A DNA stretch of 64,000 bases from Desulfocucumis sp964643075 (GTDB lineage Bacteria > Bacillota > Desulfotomaculia > Desulfotomaculales > Desulfocucumaceae): positions 1-64,000 of the forward strand of contig CAZXQO010000020.1 of assembly GCA_964643075.1 (NCBI GenBank), given 5' to 3'. A program made the translations under genes and the position numbers. The notes beneath the pieces are model-generated. The model made no database searches. It was not told the origin of the DNA and saw only the letters and a list, made by a program, of their open reading frames with translations. Positions 50,073-59,717 of the stretch are shown here, in pieces (positions within the stretch are counted from its first letter, which is position 1; every line of letters starts with the position of its first letter).

Positions 50073-50173
50073 TATTATCCACTTGGATAATTCCCTATCT
50101 CTCAAATCCTATTGCAATACTAATGGTTGTTTATCCTACCTGTTCCAGAGAAATGGAATTTTTACAAATTCCC

Positions 50174-50205
50174 TTAAAAAAACCACAGTGTCTTGCACTG
50201 TGGTT
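50174..50205 (-). terminator. Terminator of codY
   Basis: AACCACAGTG-tcttg-CACTGTGGTT (50181-50205) is a perfect 10-bp stem followed on the minus strand by TTTTTTTAAG; it overlaps the codY stop codon. Confidence 0.9.
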
Positions 50206-50989
50206 AATGTTGCTTCATTCTATCCAGCTCTTCCAAGAGCCTGTCGTTCAGGACCCTTATATATGTCCCCTTCATACCAAGTGATTTTGATTCAATAACC
50301 CCCGCGCTTTCAAATTTGCGCAGGGCATTTACAATCACCGATCTGGTAATACCGACCCGGTCAGCAATTTTGCTGGCCACTAGTAGTCCCTCGTCACCTT
50401 CCAGTTGTTTAAAGATATGCTGAACCGCATCCAACTCGGAATAGGAAAGCGTTCCCAGAGCAATCTGTACCGCCGCCCTCTTTCTGGCTTCCTCTTCCAT
50501 GCGACCGGACCTTGCCCGTAATATCTCCATACCTACCACAGTAGATCCATATTCAGCCAGAATTAAATCCTCATCGGTAAAATGCTGGTCGAACTTGGCC
50601 AGCACCAGAGTACCCAAACGTGATCCGGCACCCACGATGGGTACCACCGTGGTTATTTTGTTATTGAATTTACATTTCTTATCGTGGCTGAATACACAGG
50701 AATTAACGGTCTGGCAAAAGTTAGCATGGGTTTCGGTTAAACGTAGCAGGCTTTCATTGTAATCTACTGGAAAACCTTCAGGGGATTCCACTATATCTTT
50801 CATTATTTCACAGGTAAAACCCTTAAGGTAATTATAGCCGAGAGTTTTACCCCGCCTATCTATAATATAGACGCTACCGCCGATGTTTTCGCTTAATATT
50901 GCAGCTATTTCTTTGAAATCCACCGGATAACCTGCTGACTTTTGAAGCAGCTTGTTAATAGCACGGGTCTTTTCCAGCAAATTTCTCAT
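50204..50989 (-). CDS. codY: Global transcriptional regulator CodY
   Basis: 261 residues: N-terminal GAF domain binding branched-chain amino acids (KTRAINKLLQ; GYNYLKGF) and a C-terminal winged helix (SKIADRVGITRSVIVNALRKFESAGVIESKSLGMKGTYIRVLN-type, about 205-255). Represses stationary-phase and amino-acid genes when GTP and branched-chain amino acids are abundant. Last gene of the xerC-hslV-hslU-codY cluster. Confidence 0.97.
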   Translation of the reverse strand: MRNLLEKTRAINKLLQKSAGYPVDFKEIAAILSENIGGSVYIIDRRGKTLGYNYLKGFTCEIMKDIVESPEGFPVDYNESLLRLTETHANFCQTVNSCVFSHDKKCKFNNKITTVVPIVGAGSRLGTLVLAKFDQHFTDEDLILAEYGSTVVGMEILRARSGRMEEEARKRAAVQIALGTLSYSELDAVQHIFKQLEGDEGLLVASKIADRVGITRSVIVNALRKFESAGVIESKSLGMKGTYIRVLNDRLLEELDRMKQH

Positions 50990-51007
50990 TATCTAATAAC
51001 CACTCCT

Positions 51008-52405
51008 TTAAAGTATGTAACGACTCAAATCTTCATCCTTTGCTACCTCGCTGAGCTTATTAGATACGTAAGAATGATCTATGGTAATTTTCTGGCCTTT
51101 CAAATCCGGACCTTCAAAGGACAAGTCTTCGATTAATTTTTCCATAATTGTATGCAAACGCCGTGCCCCAATATTCTCAGTTTGCTCATTAACAGTATAT
51201 GCGATTTTGGCAATTTCGACAAGCGAATTTTGTGAAAACTCTAGCTCAAGGCCCTCAGTTGCCAATAATGCCGTATATTGCTTAATTAATGAATTTCTGG
51301 GCTCTATCAATATTTGTAGAAAATCCTGTTCACTAAGGCTGTCCAGTTCCACCCTGATGGGGAATCTACCCTGCAGTTCCGGTATGAGATCCGAAGGTTT
51401 ACTCATATGAAAGGCACCGGCTGCAATAAAAAGCACATGGTCGGTTTTTACCGGCCCATATTTGGTTACTACCGTCGAACCCTCTACTATAGGCAGTATA
51501 TCCCTCTGTACACCGCCCCTGGAAACGTCGGGTCCGCTGCCCCCGTCCCGCACGGCAATTTTGTCGATTTCATCCAGGAAAACAATGCCCTGCTCCTCTG
51601 CCCTCAGCACGGCCTGGGAGGTTACCTCATCCATGTCAATTAATTTCTGGGCTTCCTGCTGGGTCAGAATTTTTCTGGCCTCCGCCACGGTAACCCTGCG
51701 CTTGCGCTTCTTTTTGGGAAAAATATTCCCCAGCATGTCTCCAATATTGATGCCCATTTCCTCCACCCCGGAGCCCGTGAAAACCTCCATCATAGGGGGG
51801 GAGTTATCTTCAACCTCTATTTCCAAATACTCTTTCTCCAATTCCCCCCTCATCAGTTTTTCCCGCAGGGTCTCCCGCTCGAACTCAATCCTCCGGGCAA
51901 GTTGGTGCTGTTCCCGGTCGGGCTCGGGATCTTGTTTGGCACCGCCGAATATTAATTCAAAGGGGTTTTTGGGTTTGGCATCCTCTTTAGGCAAAGGAGC
52001 CAGCATTTCCACTATTCTTTCGTCGGCCATTACTTTGGCCTTCTCTTCCACTTCGGTCATTTTCTCTATTTTTAACATGCGGATGGATGTTTCCACCAGT
52101 TCCCGGATCATGCTCTCCACGTCCCGGCCCACATATCCCACTTCGGTAAATTTGGTAGCTTCTACCTTTACAAAGGGAGCCTTAACCAGTTTGGCCAGAC
52201 GCCTGGCAATTTCAGTCTTGCCAACCCCGGTGGGACCAATCATTAATATATTTTTCGGTACCACCTCGTCCTTTAATTCCGGGGGCAATTTCGCCCTGCG
52301 GTAACGGTTTCTAAGGGCAATGGCCACTGCTTTTTTGGCCTTATGCTGGCCCACAATATATTTATCCAACTCTGCAACTATTCCCTTTGGAGTCAGAGCT
52401 TCCAT
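51008..52405 (-). CDS. hslU: ATPase subunit HslU (ClpY)
   Basis: 465 residues of AAA+ unfoldase: Walker A GPTGVGKTEIA (about residue 58), the intermediate I domain with charged coils (DEVTS...), Walker B IVFLDEIDKIA, sensor region and C-terminal SYVSNKL...RYIL tail that docks in HslV. Pairs with HslV immediately upstream. The ATG at 52405 (MEALTPKGIV) is the conserved start; the frame also opens at 52423. Confidence 0.97.
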   Translation of the reverse strand: MEALTPKGIVAELDKYIVGQHKAKKAVAIALRNRYRRAKLPPELKDEVVPKNILMIGPTGVGKTEIARRLAKLVKAPFVKVEATKFTEVGYVGRDVESMIRELVETSIRMLKIEKMTEVEEKAKVMADERIVEMLAPLPKEDAKPKNPFELIFGGAKQDPEPDREQHQLARRIEFERETLREKLMRGELEKEYLEIEVEDNSPPMMEVFTGSGVEEMGINIGDMLGNIFPKKKRKRRVTVAEARKILTQQEAQKLIDMDEVTSQAVLRAEEQGIVFLDEIDKIAVRDGGSGPDVSRGGVQRDILPIVEGSTVVTKYGPVKTDHVLFIAAGAFHMSKPSDLIPELQGRFPIRVELDSLSEQDFLQILIEPRNSLIKQYTALLATEGLELEFSQNSLVEIAKIAYTVNEQTENIGARRLHTIMEKLIEDLSFEGPDLKGQKITIDHSYVSNKLSEVAKDEDLSRYIL

Positions 52406-52496
52406 ACCCGACACAACCTCCATTATAATACTGTATTATTCGCCGTGATACGATGCCGCAAAACGCAATGATATATTGGGCTACTCTGGTCCATGG

Positions 52497-53027
52497 TTAC
52501 AATTCTTCCACCGTAATCCGGTCATTTGTATAAACACAGATTTCCGCTGCAATGGCCAGTGCTTCCTTTGCCACCTGGGCTGGTGCAAAATCAGTGTTGC
52601 GAACCAGTGCCCTTGCCGCCGCCATGGCATATGAGCCGCCGGAACCGATGGCCACCACCCCGTCGTCAGGTTCGATGACCTCGCCCCCGCCGGATAAAAC
52701 CAGCAGGTACTCCTTATCGGCAACCACCAGCAGCGCTTCCAGGCGCCGTAGCATCCTGTCGGTCCTCCAGTCCTTAGCCAGTTCCACTGCCGCCCTCTGT
52801 AAATTTCCCCGGTAGCTCTCCAGTTTTCCCTCGAATTTTTCGAAAAGTGTGAAGGCATCGGCCACGGAACCCGCAAAACCAGCCAAAACCCTGTTATCAT
52901 ACAGGCGGCGCAACTTTTTGGCGCTATGTTTCAGTATGGTATTCTGCCCAAAAGTCACCTGACCGTCTCCGGCCATAGCAACCATGTCTCCTTTTTTTAC
53001 AGCTACTATGGTTGTGGCATGCATCAT
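52497..53027 (-). CDS. hslV: ATP-dependent protease subunit HslV (ClpQ)
   Basis: About 176 residues, N-terminal nucleophile hydrolase. After MMHA the mature enzyme probably begins with the catalytic Thr-Thr (TTIVAVKKGD), with GDGQVT and the Lys equivalents present. Forms dodecamers with HslU. The Bacillus orthologue uses Ser; this one keeps Thr. Confidence 0.96.
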   Translation of the reverse strand: MMHATTIVAVKKGDMVAMAGDGQVTFGQNTILKHSAKKLRRLYDNRVLAGFAGSVADAFTLFEKFEGKLESYRGNLQRAAVELAKDWRTDRMLRRLEALLVVADKEYLLVLSGGGEVIEPDDGVVAIGSGGSYAMAAARALVRNTDFAPAQVAKEALAIAAEICVYTNDRITVEEL

Positions 53028-53056
53028 ATATGAATACCTCTTTTTCTTCCGGTAAT

Positions 53057-53187
53057 GTTACTATTCAGAATTCAGTAGTCAGAATTCAGAATATTTCGAG
53101 ACGATAAACCGTTCTCTCATGCTGACTCCTATTGGTTTCGCCGGTTCTCTCATTCTGACTCCTGACTCCTGACTCCTTAGTAGTTAT
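53057..53187. repeat. MITE-like repeat (copy C) with duplicated interior
   Basis: Begins GTTACTATTCAG, includes the shared core CGAGACGATAAACCGTTCTC and ATGCTGACTCCT, then a second partial core (CGCCGGTTCTCTCATTCTGACTCCT) and three copies of GACTCCT before TTAGTAGTTAT. It is the longest copy, 131 bp, located between hslV and xerC. Confidence 0.9.
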
Positions 53188-53225
53188 AATATATGAATGG
53201 GAATACCTAATATTGTCATCAATAA

Positions 53226-54128
53226 TCATGCCCTGGGGTGAGACTTTTGATAAATTTCTCTTAATTTTTGCCTGGTCAGGTGGGTATAAATCTGTGTAGT
53301 AGACAGTCGTGCATGTCCCAGCAATTCCTGTACAGCCCGAAGATCAGCACCTCCGTCCAGAAGATGGGTGGCAAAGGTATGCCTTAGGGTATGGGGGCTT
53401 ATTCCCTTTTCCAAATTTAGCAAAGTAGCATATTTATCAATTATTTTCCTGACCCCCCTGTCCGTAAGACGACCGCCCCGGGAATTCAAAAACACCGCTT
53501 CACCAGAATCCAGGGTTGCCAGTCGGGGTCGTCCGCTATTCAGATAATTATCAACAGCTTTTGCCGCAAAGGAGCCAATGGGCACAATCCTTTCTTTGGC
53601 ACCCTTGCCGAAGACCCTTACCTCCCCGGCAGCCAGATTAATATTTGCAGCGTTAAGACCAACTAGCTCACTCACTCGCAAACCGGCTCCATAAAGCATC
53701 TCCAGCATGGCCCCATCTCTCAGTCCCAGCGCTTTTTCCTTCTCCGGCATTTCCATCAGGACATTACAGACATCCTGATATAAAAATTTTGGCAAGCGCC
53801 TGTCCGGCTTCAAAGGCGCCAATCCCCGCATGGGATTTTTGTCAATGATTCCCTCGCGCCCCAAATAGCGGAAAAAGGAACGCCAGGCGGCTATTTTCCT
53901 GGAAACCGAAGATTTTGCCAATCCCCGGACGCGTAAATCGGCCAGAAATGATCGTATGAGCCCAAGCCTGATATCCACAGGGTGCAAATCGATATCTTGT
54001 TTACCCAACTCCGTGGCAAAAAAGTCCAGGCCCTGCATCAGATCCCGGTGGTAATTCTCCACAGTATGGGGAGAGGCATTCTTTTCCGTATCCAGGTAGA
54101 ACAGGAAATTATCGATATAATGGTACAT
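53226..54128 (-). CDS. xerC: Tyrosine recombinase XerC
   Basis: About 300 residues. N-terminal SAM-like domain and catalytic residues Arg (GAGLRVSEL), Lys (FGKGAKER), HTLRHTFATHL, HAR and Tyr (TTQIYTHL). Resolves chromosome dimers at dif with XerD. Its place after trmFO and before hslV matches Bacillus codV. Starts at ATG 54128 or GTG 54137. Confidence 0.95.
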   Translation of the reverse strand: MYHYIDNFLFYLDTEKNASPHTVENYHRDLMQGLDFFATELGKQDIDLHPVDIRLGLIRSFLADLRVRGLAKSSVSRKIAAWRSFFRYLGREGIIDKNPMRGLAPLKPDRRLPKFLYQDVCNVLMEMPEKEKALGLRDGAMLEMLYGAGLRVSELVGLNAANINLAAGEVRVFGKGAKERIVPIGSFAAKAVDNYLNSGRPRLATLDSGEAVFLNSRGGRLTDRGVRKIIDKYATLLNLEKGISPHTLRHTFATHLLDGGADLRAVQELLGHARLSTTQIYTHLTRQKLREIYQKSHPRA

Positions 54129-54149
54129 AACACCCACCGCAAAATATTA

Positions 54150-55451
54150 TTAGGCACCGGTGAATCCAGCCAGGGACGACAGTGCCCTTTCCGCCAGCAT
54201 TGCATTGCGTTTCTTTTTGTCCCTCACTTTTTCGCCCAGGGGAGGAAGGAGACCGAAGGTAATATTCATGGGCTGAAAGTTTTTTGTGGCAGTAGCGGTA
54301 ATGTATGCCGCCAGTGCTCCATGGGCTGTTTCCGGGGGGAAAACCAGCAATGGTTTGCCATTATATTTGCAGCCGGCGTTAATACCCGCCACCAAGCCGG
54401 AGGCCGCCGACTCAACGTACCCCTCAACCCCGGTTATCTGCCCCGCAAAAAACAAACCCTGCCTTATCCGGCATTCATAGGTAGGATCCAGCACCACTGG
54501 AGAATTAATATAAGTATTCCTGTGCATTACGCCGTACCTAACAAATTCCGCTTTTTCCAGCCCGGGTATCATTCTGAACACCCTCTGCTGCTCTCCCCAT
54601 TTCAAATGTGTCTGAAAGCCTACTATGTTGTAAAGTGTCCCCACAGCATTGTCCTGCCTGAGTTGCACCACCGCGTAAGGTCTTTTTTCTGTGTGCGGGT
54701 CGGTTAAACCGACGGGCTTAAGCGGCCCGTAGCGCATAGTGTCCGTTCCCCGCCGGGCCAGAACCTCTATGGGCATGCACCCTTCAAAATTTATTTCCGT
54801 TTCAAATTCCTTTCTAGGCGCCCTTTCAGCAGTAGACAGCGTCTCCTGGAACCTTATATATTCCTCCTTGTCCATGGGGCAGTTAATATAGCTGGCTTCC
54901 CCCTTATCATACCTGGAAGACAAAAAGGCCCTGTCCATGTCGATGGATTCCCGGGTCACTATGGGTGCCACCGCATCATAAAAATAAAGATGGTCCTGCC
55001 CCGTCAGTTTTTGTATTTCCCCGGCCAGCCCTTCTGAGGTAAGAGGGCCGCTGGACAGTATTACAACCCCGTCTCCGGGTATAGAAGAAATCTCCTCCCG
55101 CATTACTTCCACATTGGGGTGGTTTTCCAGTCTGGCAGTAACCGCCGCGGCGAATGTTTCCCTGTCCACGGCCAGGGCGCCTCCCGCCGGCACAGCATGG
55201 GCATCGGCGCACTCCATGATTAGTGAACCGAGCCGGCGCATTTCCTCTTTCAGCAAGCCAACGGCATTCTCCTGGGCTGCCGCCCTCAGAGAATTACTGC
55301 ATACCAGCTCGGCAAAAAGCCCGGTGTGGTGTGCCGGGGTTGGTTTAACAGGTCTCATTTCATAAAGCTTTACTTTATAACCTCTTCGGGCCAATTGCCA
55401 GGCTGCTTCGGATCCCGCCAACCCGGCCCCGACTACCATTATATATGCCAT
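54150..55451 (-). CDS. trmFO: FAD/folate-dependent tRNA (uracil-5-)-methyltransferase TrmFO
   Basis: 433 residues: FAD motif VVGAGLAGSEAAWQLARRGYKV at the N-terminus, and the MRPVKPTPAHHTGLFAELVCSNSLRA and AGQITGVEGYVESAASGLVAG segments. Methylates U54 of tRNA with methylenetetrahydrofolate. Between topA and xerC, as in Bacillus (gid). Confidence 0.97.
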   Translation of the reverse strand: MAYIMVVGAGLAGSEAAWQLARRGYKVKLYEMRPVKPTPAHHTGLFAELVCSNSLRAAAQENAVGLLKEEMRRLGSLIMECADAHAVPAGGALAVDRETFAAAVTARLENHPNVEVMREEISSIPGDGVVILSSGPLTSEGLAGEIQKLTGQDHLYFYDAVAPIVTRESIDMDRAFLSSRYDKGEASYINCPMDKEEYIRFQETLSTAERAPRKEFETEINFEGCMPIEVLARRGTDTMRYGPLKPVGLTDPHTEKRPYAVVQLRQDNAVGTLYNIVGFQTHLKWGEQQRVFRMIPGLEKAEFVRYGVMHRNTYINSPVVLDPTYECRIRQGLFFAGQITGVEGYVESAASGLVAGINAGCKYNGKPLLVFPPETAHGALAAYITATATKNFQPMNITFGLLPPLGEKVRDKKKRNAMLAERALSSLAGFTGA

Positions 55452-55523
55452 TAGTTCCGGTCCGCAGCATACTTGAAATGCGGACCAAAACCCCCCTTCT
55501 TCACTGTAAGGACGCTGCTGTTG

Positions 55524-57776
55524 CTAAAGAGCCACCTTCTCCTTAGTGCTCTTCCCGGTTTTGGAGACGGGCTTCCCTGTGGCCTTTGAGGTATTTTTAT
55601 CAGCCTTGCCAATACCGGAGCCGGTGCTTTTTTTCTTTCCCACCGCCTTACCTGACTTTTTGCCGGCTTTTGCCGCTGCGGTGTTTGCGTTAACGGCCAC
55701 ACGGCTTTTTACAGCGGCGGAGCACTCCTGGTTGACACACTTGTGCTCTTCCTTGCCGCGGGCTTTCTTTATTACGGTAATACCCCCGCACAAAGGACAT
55801 TTTTCATTGCTGGGGCGGTCCCAGACTACGAATCCACAGTCGGGGTAATTGCTGCACCCGTAAAAAGCGCGGCCTTTTTTGCTTCTGCGCAGCACCAGTT
55901 CACCTTTACAGCGCGGGCAGTTCACCCCGGTGGGCTCCAGTAGGGGGCGAGTATTGCGGCAGTCAGGAAAACCGGGACAGGCTAAAAATTTACCATAGCG
56001 CCCCATCTTGATAACCATGTTCCGACCACATTGCTCGCAAACCTCTTCGGTAACTTCATCCGCCAGATCTACCCTGCCGATCTCTTCCTCGGCCTTACTG
56101 AGCGTTTTGTCGAAGGGCTGAAAAAAGTCGTCCAGTAGCTTTACCCAGTCCTGCTCGCCCTCTTCTACACCGTCCAGCTTCTCCTCCATATCCGCTGTAA
56201 ATTCCACGTCAATGATGTCACGGAAATGTTCTTTTAGCAAATTAACAACTATTATACCCAATTCGGTGGGGTAGAACTGCTTACTCTCCCGCACCACATA
56301 GCCTCGCTTTAATATCGTTTCCACGATAGGAGCATAAGTGCTAGGTCTGCCGACACCCTTTTCCTCCAGGGCCTTGACCAGGGTGGCATCTGAATATCGC
56401 GGCGGAGGCTGAGTAAAATGCTGTTTGGGAGTCAGTTTCTGAAGATCCAGCACATCCCCCTCAGCCAGTTCCGGCAGAACATTTTCCTTTTCCTTTTCAC
56501 CGTCATCTGTGGATTCAGTATAAACCTGCATAAATCCGTTAAATTTGATGATGGAGCCAGTGGCCCGGAAGGTATAGTCCTTTGCCGAGATATCAACACT
56601 GGTGGTGTCAATTACAGCAGGACTCATCTGGCAGGCCACAAACCGTGACCAGATCAGTTTATACAATTTATACTGGTCCGCTGTCAGAAATCCTTTGATC
56701 GATTCCGGTTCCCTATCCACCGACGTGGGCCTGATGGCCTCATGGGCATCCTGTGCCCGGCCTTTGGCCGCAAGCCGCCTGGGCACAGAAGGTACAAAGG
56801 AATCGCCAAATTTATTCTTTATAAATTCCCTGGCCTCCGCAATGGCTGACTCAGACAGCCTTACGGAGTCGGTACGAATATACGTCACAATTCCTGCAGG
56901 GCCTTCCTTGCCCAGCTCTACACCTTCATAAAGCTGTTGCGCCACCATCATTGTTTTACGGGCGGTAAAATTCAGTTTTCTATAGGCTTCCTGCTGCAAA
57001 CTGCTGGTGATAAAAGGTGGAGCAGGCTGGCGGTTTTTTTCCTTGCGAACAATCTTAACCACCGTATAAACGGCTCCCTTTAAATCAGCCAGTATGCCAT
57101 CCATTCTTTTTTCATTCGGCACTTCCGCCTTGTCTTTGCCAATGCGGTGTAGCCTGGCTTCGAAAGGGTTTAGACCTCCCCTGGCCAGAATTGCCGTGAG
57201 AGTCCAGTATTCCTCCGGCAAAAAGGCGTTTATTTCCTCCTCCCGGTCACAAATCAACCGGACTGCCACTGACTGCACCCTGCCGGCGCTCAGTCCCTTT
57301 TTAACCTTACGCCAAAGCAGGGGGCTCAGCTTGTAGCCCACCAGTCGATCCAGTATGCGCCGGGCCTGCTGCGCGTCCACCCGCTTATCGTCTATAGGAC
57401 GCGGTTTCTTAACGGCATTCTGAATGGATTGTTTGGTAATTTCATTAAACTCTATTCTGCAGGGATCTTTATCATCTATTTCAAGCAGCTTTTGTAAATG
57501 CCAGGCGATAGCCTCACCCTCCCGGTCAGGGTCAGATGCCAGAAGTACTTTGTCAGCCTTTTTTACCGCGGACCTCAATTCCTTGATGGTATCGCCTTTC
57601 CCCCTGATGGTAATATATTTGGGGTTAAAGCCATGCTCAACATCAACCCCCAGTTGACTTTTTGGCAAATCCCTAACATGCCCCATGGAAGCCAATACCT
57701 TGAATTTATTTCCCAAAAATTTGCTAATACTTTTCGCCTTAGCAGGCGATTCCACAATTACCAGCGTTTTGCCCAA
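55524..57776 (-). CDS. topA: DNA topoisomerase I
   Basis: About 750 residues: Toprim domain (VIVESPAKAKSISKFLG; DPDREGEAIAWHL), active-site Tyr in GIVTYIRTDSVRLSESA, and three C-terminal zinc-finger modules (CEQCGRNMVIK; CPRCKGELVLRRS; CPLCGGITVIK). The last ~45 residues are Lys/Ser/Gly-rich and probably disordered, a DNA-contacting tail. TTG at 57776 (MGKTLVIVESP) is preferred over GTG 57785. Confidence 0.96.
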   Translation of the reverse strand: MGKTLVIVESPAKAKSISKFLGNKFKVLASMGHVRDLPKSQLGVDVEHGFNPKYITIRGKGDTIKELRSAVKKADKVLLASDPDREGEAIAWHLQKLLEIDDKDPCRIEFNEITKQSIQNAVKKPRPIDDKRVDAQQARRILDRLVGYKLSPLLWRKVKKGLSAGRVQSVAVRLICDREEEINAFLPEEYWTLTAILARGGLNPFEARLHRIGKDKAEVPNEKRMDGILADLKGAVYTVVKIVRKEKNRQPAPPFITSSLQQEAYRKLNFTARKTMMVAQQLYEGVELGKEGPAGIVTYIRTDSVRLSESAIAEAREFIKNKFGDSFVPSVPRRLAAKGRAQDAHEAIRPTSVDREPESIKGFLTADQYKLYKLIWSRFVACQMSPAVIDTTSVDISAKDYTFRATGSIIKFNGFMQVYTESTDDGEKEKENVLPELAEGDVLDLQKLTPKQHFTQPPPRYSDATLVKALEEKGVGRPSTYAPIVETILKRGYVVRESKQFYPTELGIIVVNLLKEHFRDIIDVEFTADMEEKLDGVEEGEQDWVKLLDDFFQPFDKTLSKAEEEIGRVDLADEVTEEVCEQCGRNMVIKMGRYGKFLACPGFPDCRNTRPLLEPTGVNCPRCKGELVLRRSKKGRAFYGCSNYPDCGFVVWDRPSNEKCPLCGGITVIKKARGKEEHKCVNQECSAAVKSRVAVNANTAAAKAGKKSGKAVGKKKSTGSGIGKADKNTSKATGKPVSKTGKSTKEKVAL

Positions 57777-57849
57777 ACGTACCACCTCTGCTTATATTAC
57801 CTTCGCTCACGGATTAAAGCTATTATTAACACAACAAAACTTTTTTAAA

Positions 57850-57949
57850 AAATTTATGTTACTATTCAGGTATTCAGAATTTAGAATATTTCAAGACGAT
57901 AAACCGTTCTCTCATGCTGACCTTGACTCCTGAGTAGTTACAAATTTAT
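57850..57949. mobile_element. MITE-like repeat (copy D) with flanking direct repeat
   Basis: GTTACTATTCAG (57858-57869) and CTGAGTAGTTAC (57930-57941) are imperfect 12-bp terminal inverted repeats (10/12). The element is bounded by the direct repeat AAATTTAT(G) at 57850-57857/8 and 57942-57949/50, consistent with an 8-9 bp target duplication. The core (TTTCAAGACGATAAACCGTTC, TCTCATGCTGACC) is shared with copies B and C. No coding capacity. Confidence 0.75.
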
Positions 57950-57984
57950 GTTATATAGCAGCCGCTAGAACAAAAGACGAAAAT

Positions 57985-59121
57985 TTAATCCACTGCGGGG
58001 CAAGAACCACCGCACACCATGCTTTTTAAATCAGCTGCCACATAATATTTTCCAGGCAACTGCCTGGCCAGTCCCTTAAGCTCCAGAAACATGAGGGCTG
58101 CCAGCACCTGCTGTGTCGCCAGTCCCGATTCCTCCACCAGCTTATCCAGCGCTAGTGGTTCAAGTGTTAGCAGCTTCATTAGCTTATCCTCATCACCGGT
58201 CAGGCGGGGATAAGACTTCTCAGTCTCCAGGACACCGCTGAAAAGACGGTCAATTCCGAGTTCATCCAGTATATCGGCAACCCCCTCCACCAGCCTGGCC
58301 CCTTGTTTAATAAGACGGTTGGGACCGCAGCTTAAGGGAGAAGAAATATTTCCAGGCACAGCCATAACGTCGCGGCCCTGTTCCAGGGCAATATCCGCCG
58401 TAATCAGAGCACCGCTCCTGGCGGCGGCCTCCACCACCACCACAGCTCTGGAAAGCCCGCTGATGATACGATTCCGAACCGGAAAATGCCAGGCCCCCGG
58501 TTCCGAACCGGGAGGAAACTCGCTAATCACCGCCCCGGAAGATGCTATTTCTTCCATGATTCTCTTATTTTCCCTGGGGTATACCACATCCACGCCGCAT
58601 CCCAGCACGGCTATGGTACGCCCGCCAGCTTTTAGTGCACCCTTGTGGGCAGCGGTGTCAATACCCCGGGCCATTCCTGACACCACCGTTATCCCGGCAG
58701 ATGACAGGCCGGACGCCAATCTCTCTGCCACTGCAACTCCATAAGGAGTGGGCTTTCGCGATCCAACCACGGCCACCGACAACTGACCGCCAGTGCATAT
58801 ACCTCCACGCACAAAAATGCCCGGAGGAGGGTCAAAAATATTCTTCAGTATTTCCGGATAGGCGGGATTTTCAAACTCTATATAATTAATACCCGTTTGA
58901 TTTAATTTTTCCAACTCATCTTTAGGCTGCATAGATTTACGTGAGGAGGCAATTTCCGCCGCCTGTAGAGGGTTAAACCCGCCGGTTGAAACAAGTTGGC
59001 TTTCGGGAGCATTCCAGGCGCCGGCGGCGGAGCCGAATTGTTCTATTAAATGCCAGAATTTTTTGGCCGCACCGGGCAGCAATATCTGCCAACCCAGAAA
59101 GTATTCCTTTTCGCCCACCAT
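57985..59121 (-). CDS. dprA: DNA processing protein DprA
   Basis: 378 residues: N-terminal SAM-like domain (KFWHLIEQFGSAAGAW), Rossmann-like domain with GSRKPTPYGVAVAERLA, SGMARGIDTAAHKGAL and PFPPGSEP-like segment, and a C-terminal winged helix. Loads RecA on single-stranded DNA during natural transformation. ATG at 59121 follows a GGGGGTGAT site; the frame open to 59223 is not needed. Confidence 0.95.
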   Translation of the reverse strand: MVGEKEYFLGWQILLPGAAKKFWHLIEQFGSAAGAWNAPESQLVSTGGFNPLQAAEIASSRKSMQPKDELEKLNQTGINYIEFENPAYPEILKNIFDPPPGIFVRGGICTGGQLSVAVVGSRKPTPYGVAVAERLASGLSSAGITVVSGMARGIDTAAHKGALKAGGRTIAVLGCGVDVVYPRENKRIMEEIASSGAVISEFPPGSEPGAWHFPVRNRIISGLSRAVVVVEAAARSGALITADIALEQGRDVMAVPGNISSPLSCGPNRLIKQGARLVEGVADILDELGIDRLFSGVLETEKSYPRLTGDEDKLMKLLTLEPLALDKLVEESGLATQQVLAALMFLELKGLARQLPGKYYVAADLKSMVCGGSCPAVD

Positions 59122-59235
59122 ATCACCCCCGGAACAGCTTCCATATATAACCTGCCGCTTTCTAAAGCACATTCGGGAACAAAACTGTGATTTCCTGCTC
59201 AGCACCAAAAATTTGTTAGACATGAGTTAATAAAC

Positions 59236-59269
59236 AACAAAACGGCGAAATATTTTTTCACCGTTTTGT
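59236..59269 (-). terminator. Terminator of the 72-aa gene
   Basis: ACAAAACGG and CCGTTTTGT form a 9-bp stem with a 15-nt T-rich loop, between the small gene and dprA. Confidence 0.7.
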
Positions 59270-59299
59270 CAGGCCCCCCGGCATTATAGCCCTTTATAT

Positions 59300-59518
59300 T
59301 TAGCTGCCACCGGGTTGCCGCATATTTAATAACATAAAATGCATATCTTCAACATCCATCTGCAATGATTTTGCCCCGTTTTTCATATTACTAAGGGTAG
59401 TGCTAACTTTTTCCACAAGGTCTTTTGCCGTCCCCAGCTTATTTTCACAATCCGGGTCCATTCCCAGTATGAGCAGAATTAATATTAAAAACAGGGAGTA
59501 CGGATTGGCTCCACCCAT
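59300..59518 (-). CDS. Small membrane-anchored hypothetical protein
   Basis: 72 residues, ATG with AAGGAGG 8 nt upstream. One N-terminal hydrophobic helix (YSLFLILILLILGM, residues 7-20) then an amphipathic charged helix ending in MLLNMRQPGGS. Not recognised; the MGG-plus-hydrophobic start recalls small spore-associated YjcZ-type proteins. A possible mother-cell promoter lies upstream. It is monocistronic. Confidence 0.65.
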   Translation of the reverse strand: MGGANPYSLFLILILLILGMDPDCENKLGTAKDLVEKVSTTLSNMKNGAKSLQMDVEDMHFMLLNMRQPGGS

Positions 59519-59554
59519 TCATACAACCTCCTTCCACCCGGAATTTGTTGTAAT

Positions 59555-59582
59555 ATTCTATGCTGTATTATGGTTAACGGTG
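59555..59582 (-). promoter_or_regulatory. Possible sigma-K-like promoter for the 72-aa gene
   Basis: On the minus strand CACC, a 16-bp gap and CATAGAAT agree with the sigma-K pattern mACm-N16/17-CATAnnnT. The -35 part is only three to four bases, so chance is possible. Confidence 0.3.
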
Positions 59583-59717
59583 CGATGGGCAGAGAAGGCA
59601 TACTTTTCCAGGAGAAACTTACCGGGAACTGAACGAAGGCTTGGCAACATAAATTATTATTTTTAACAATATATTGAACGGAGTGATAAAAAATAGCAAG
59701 GAAGGCCCGGTGGGAGC

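Noticed and set aside
57985..59223. Long N-terminal extension of DprA
   Set aside because: The extra 34 codons lack a ribosome site and are not part of the family; the ATG at 59121 is better.
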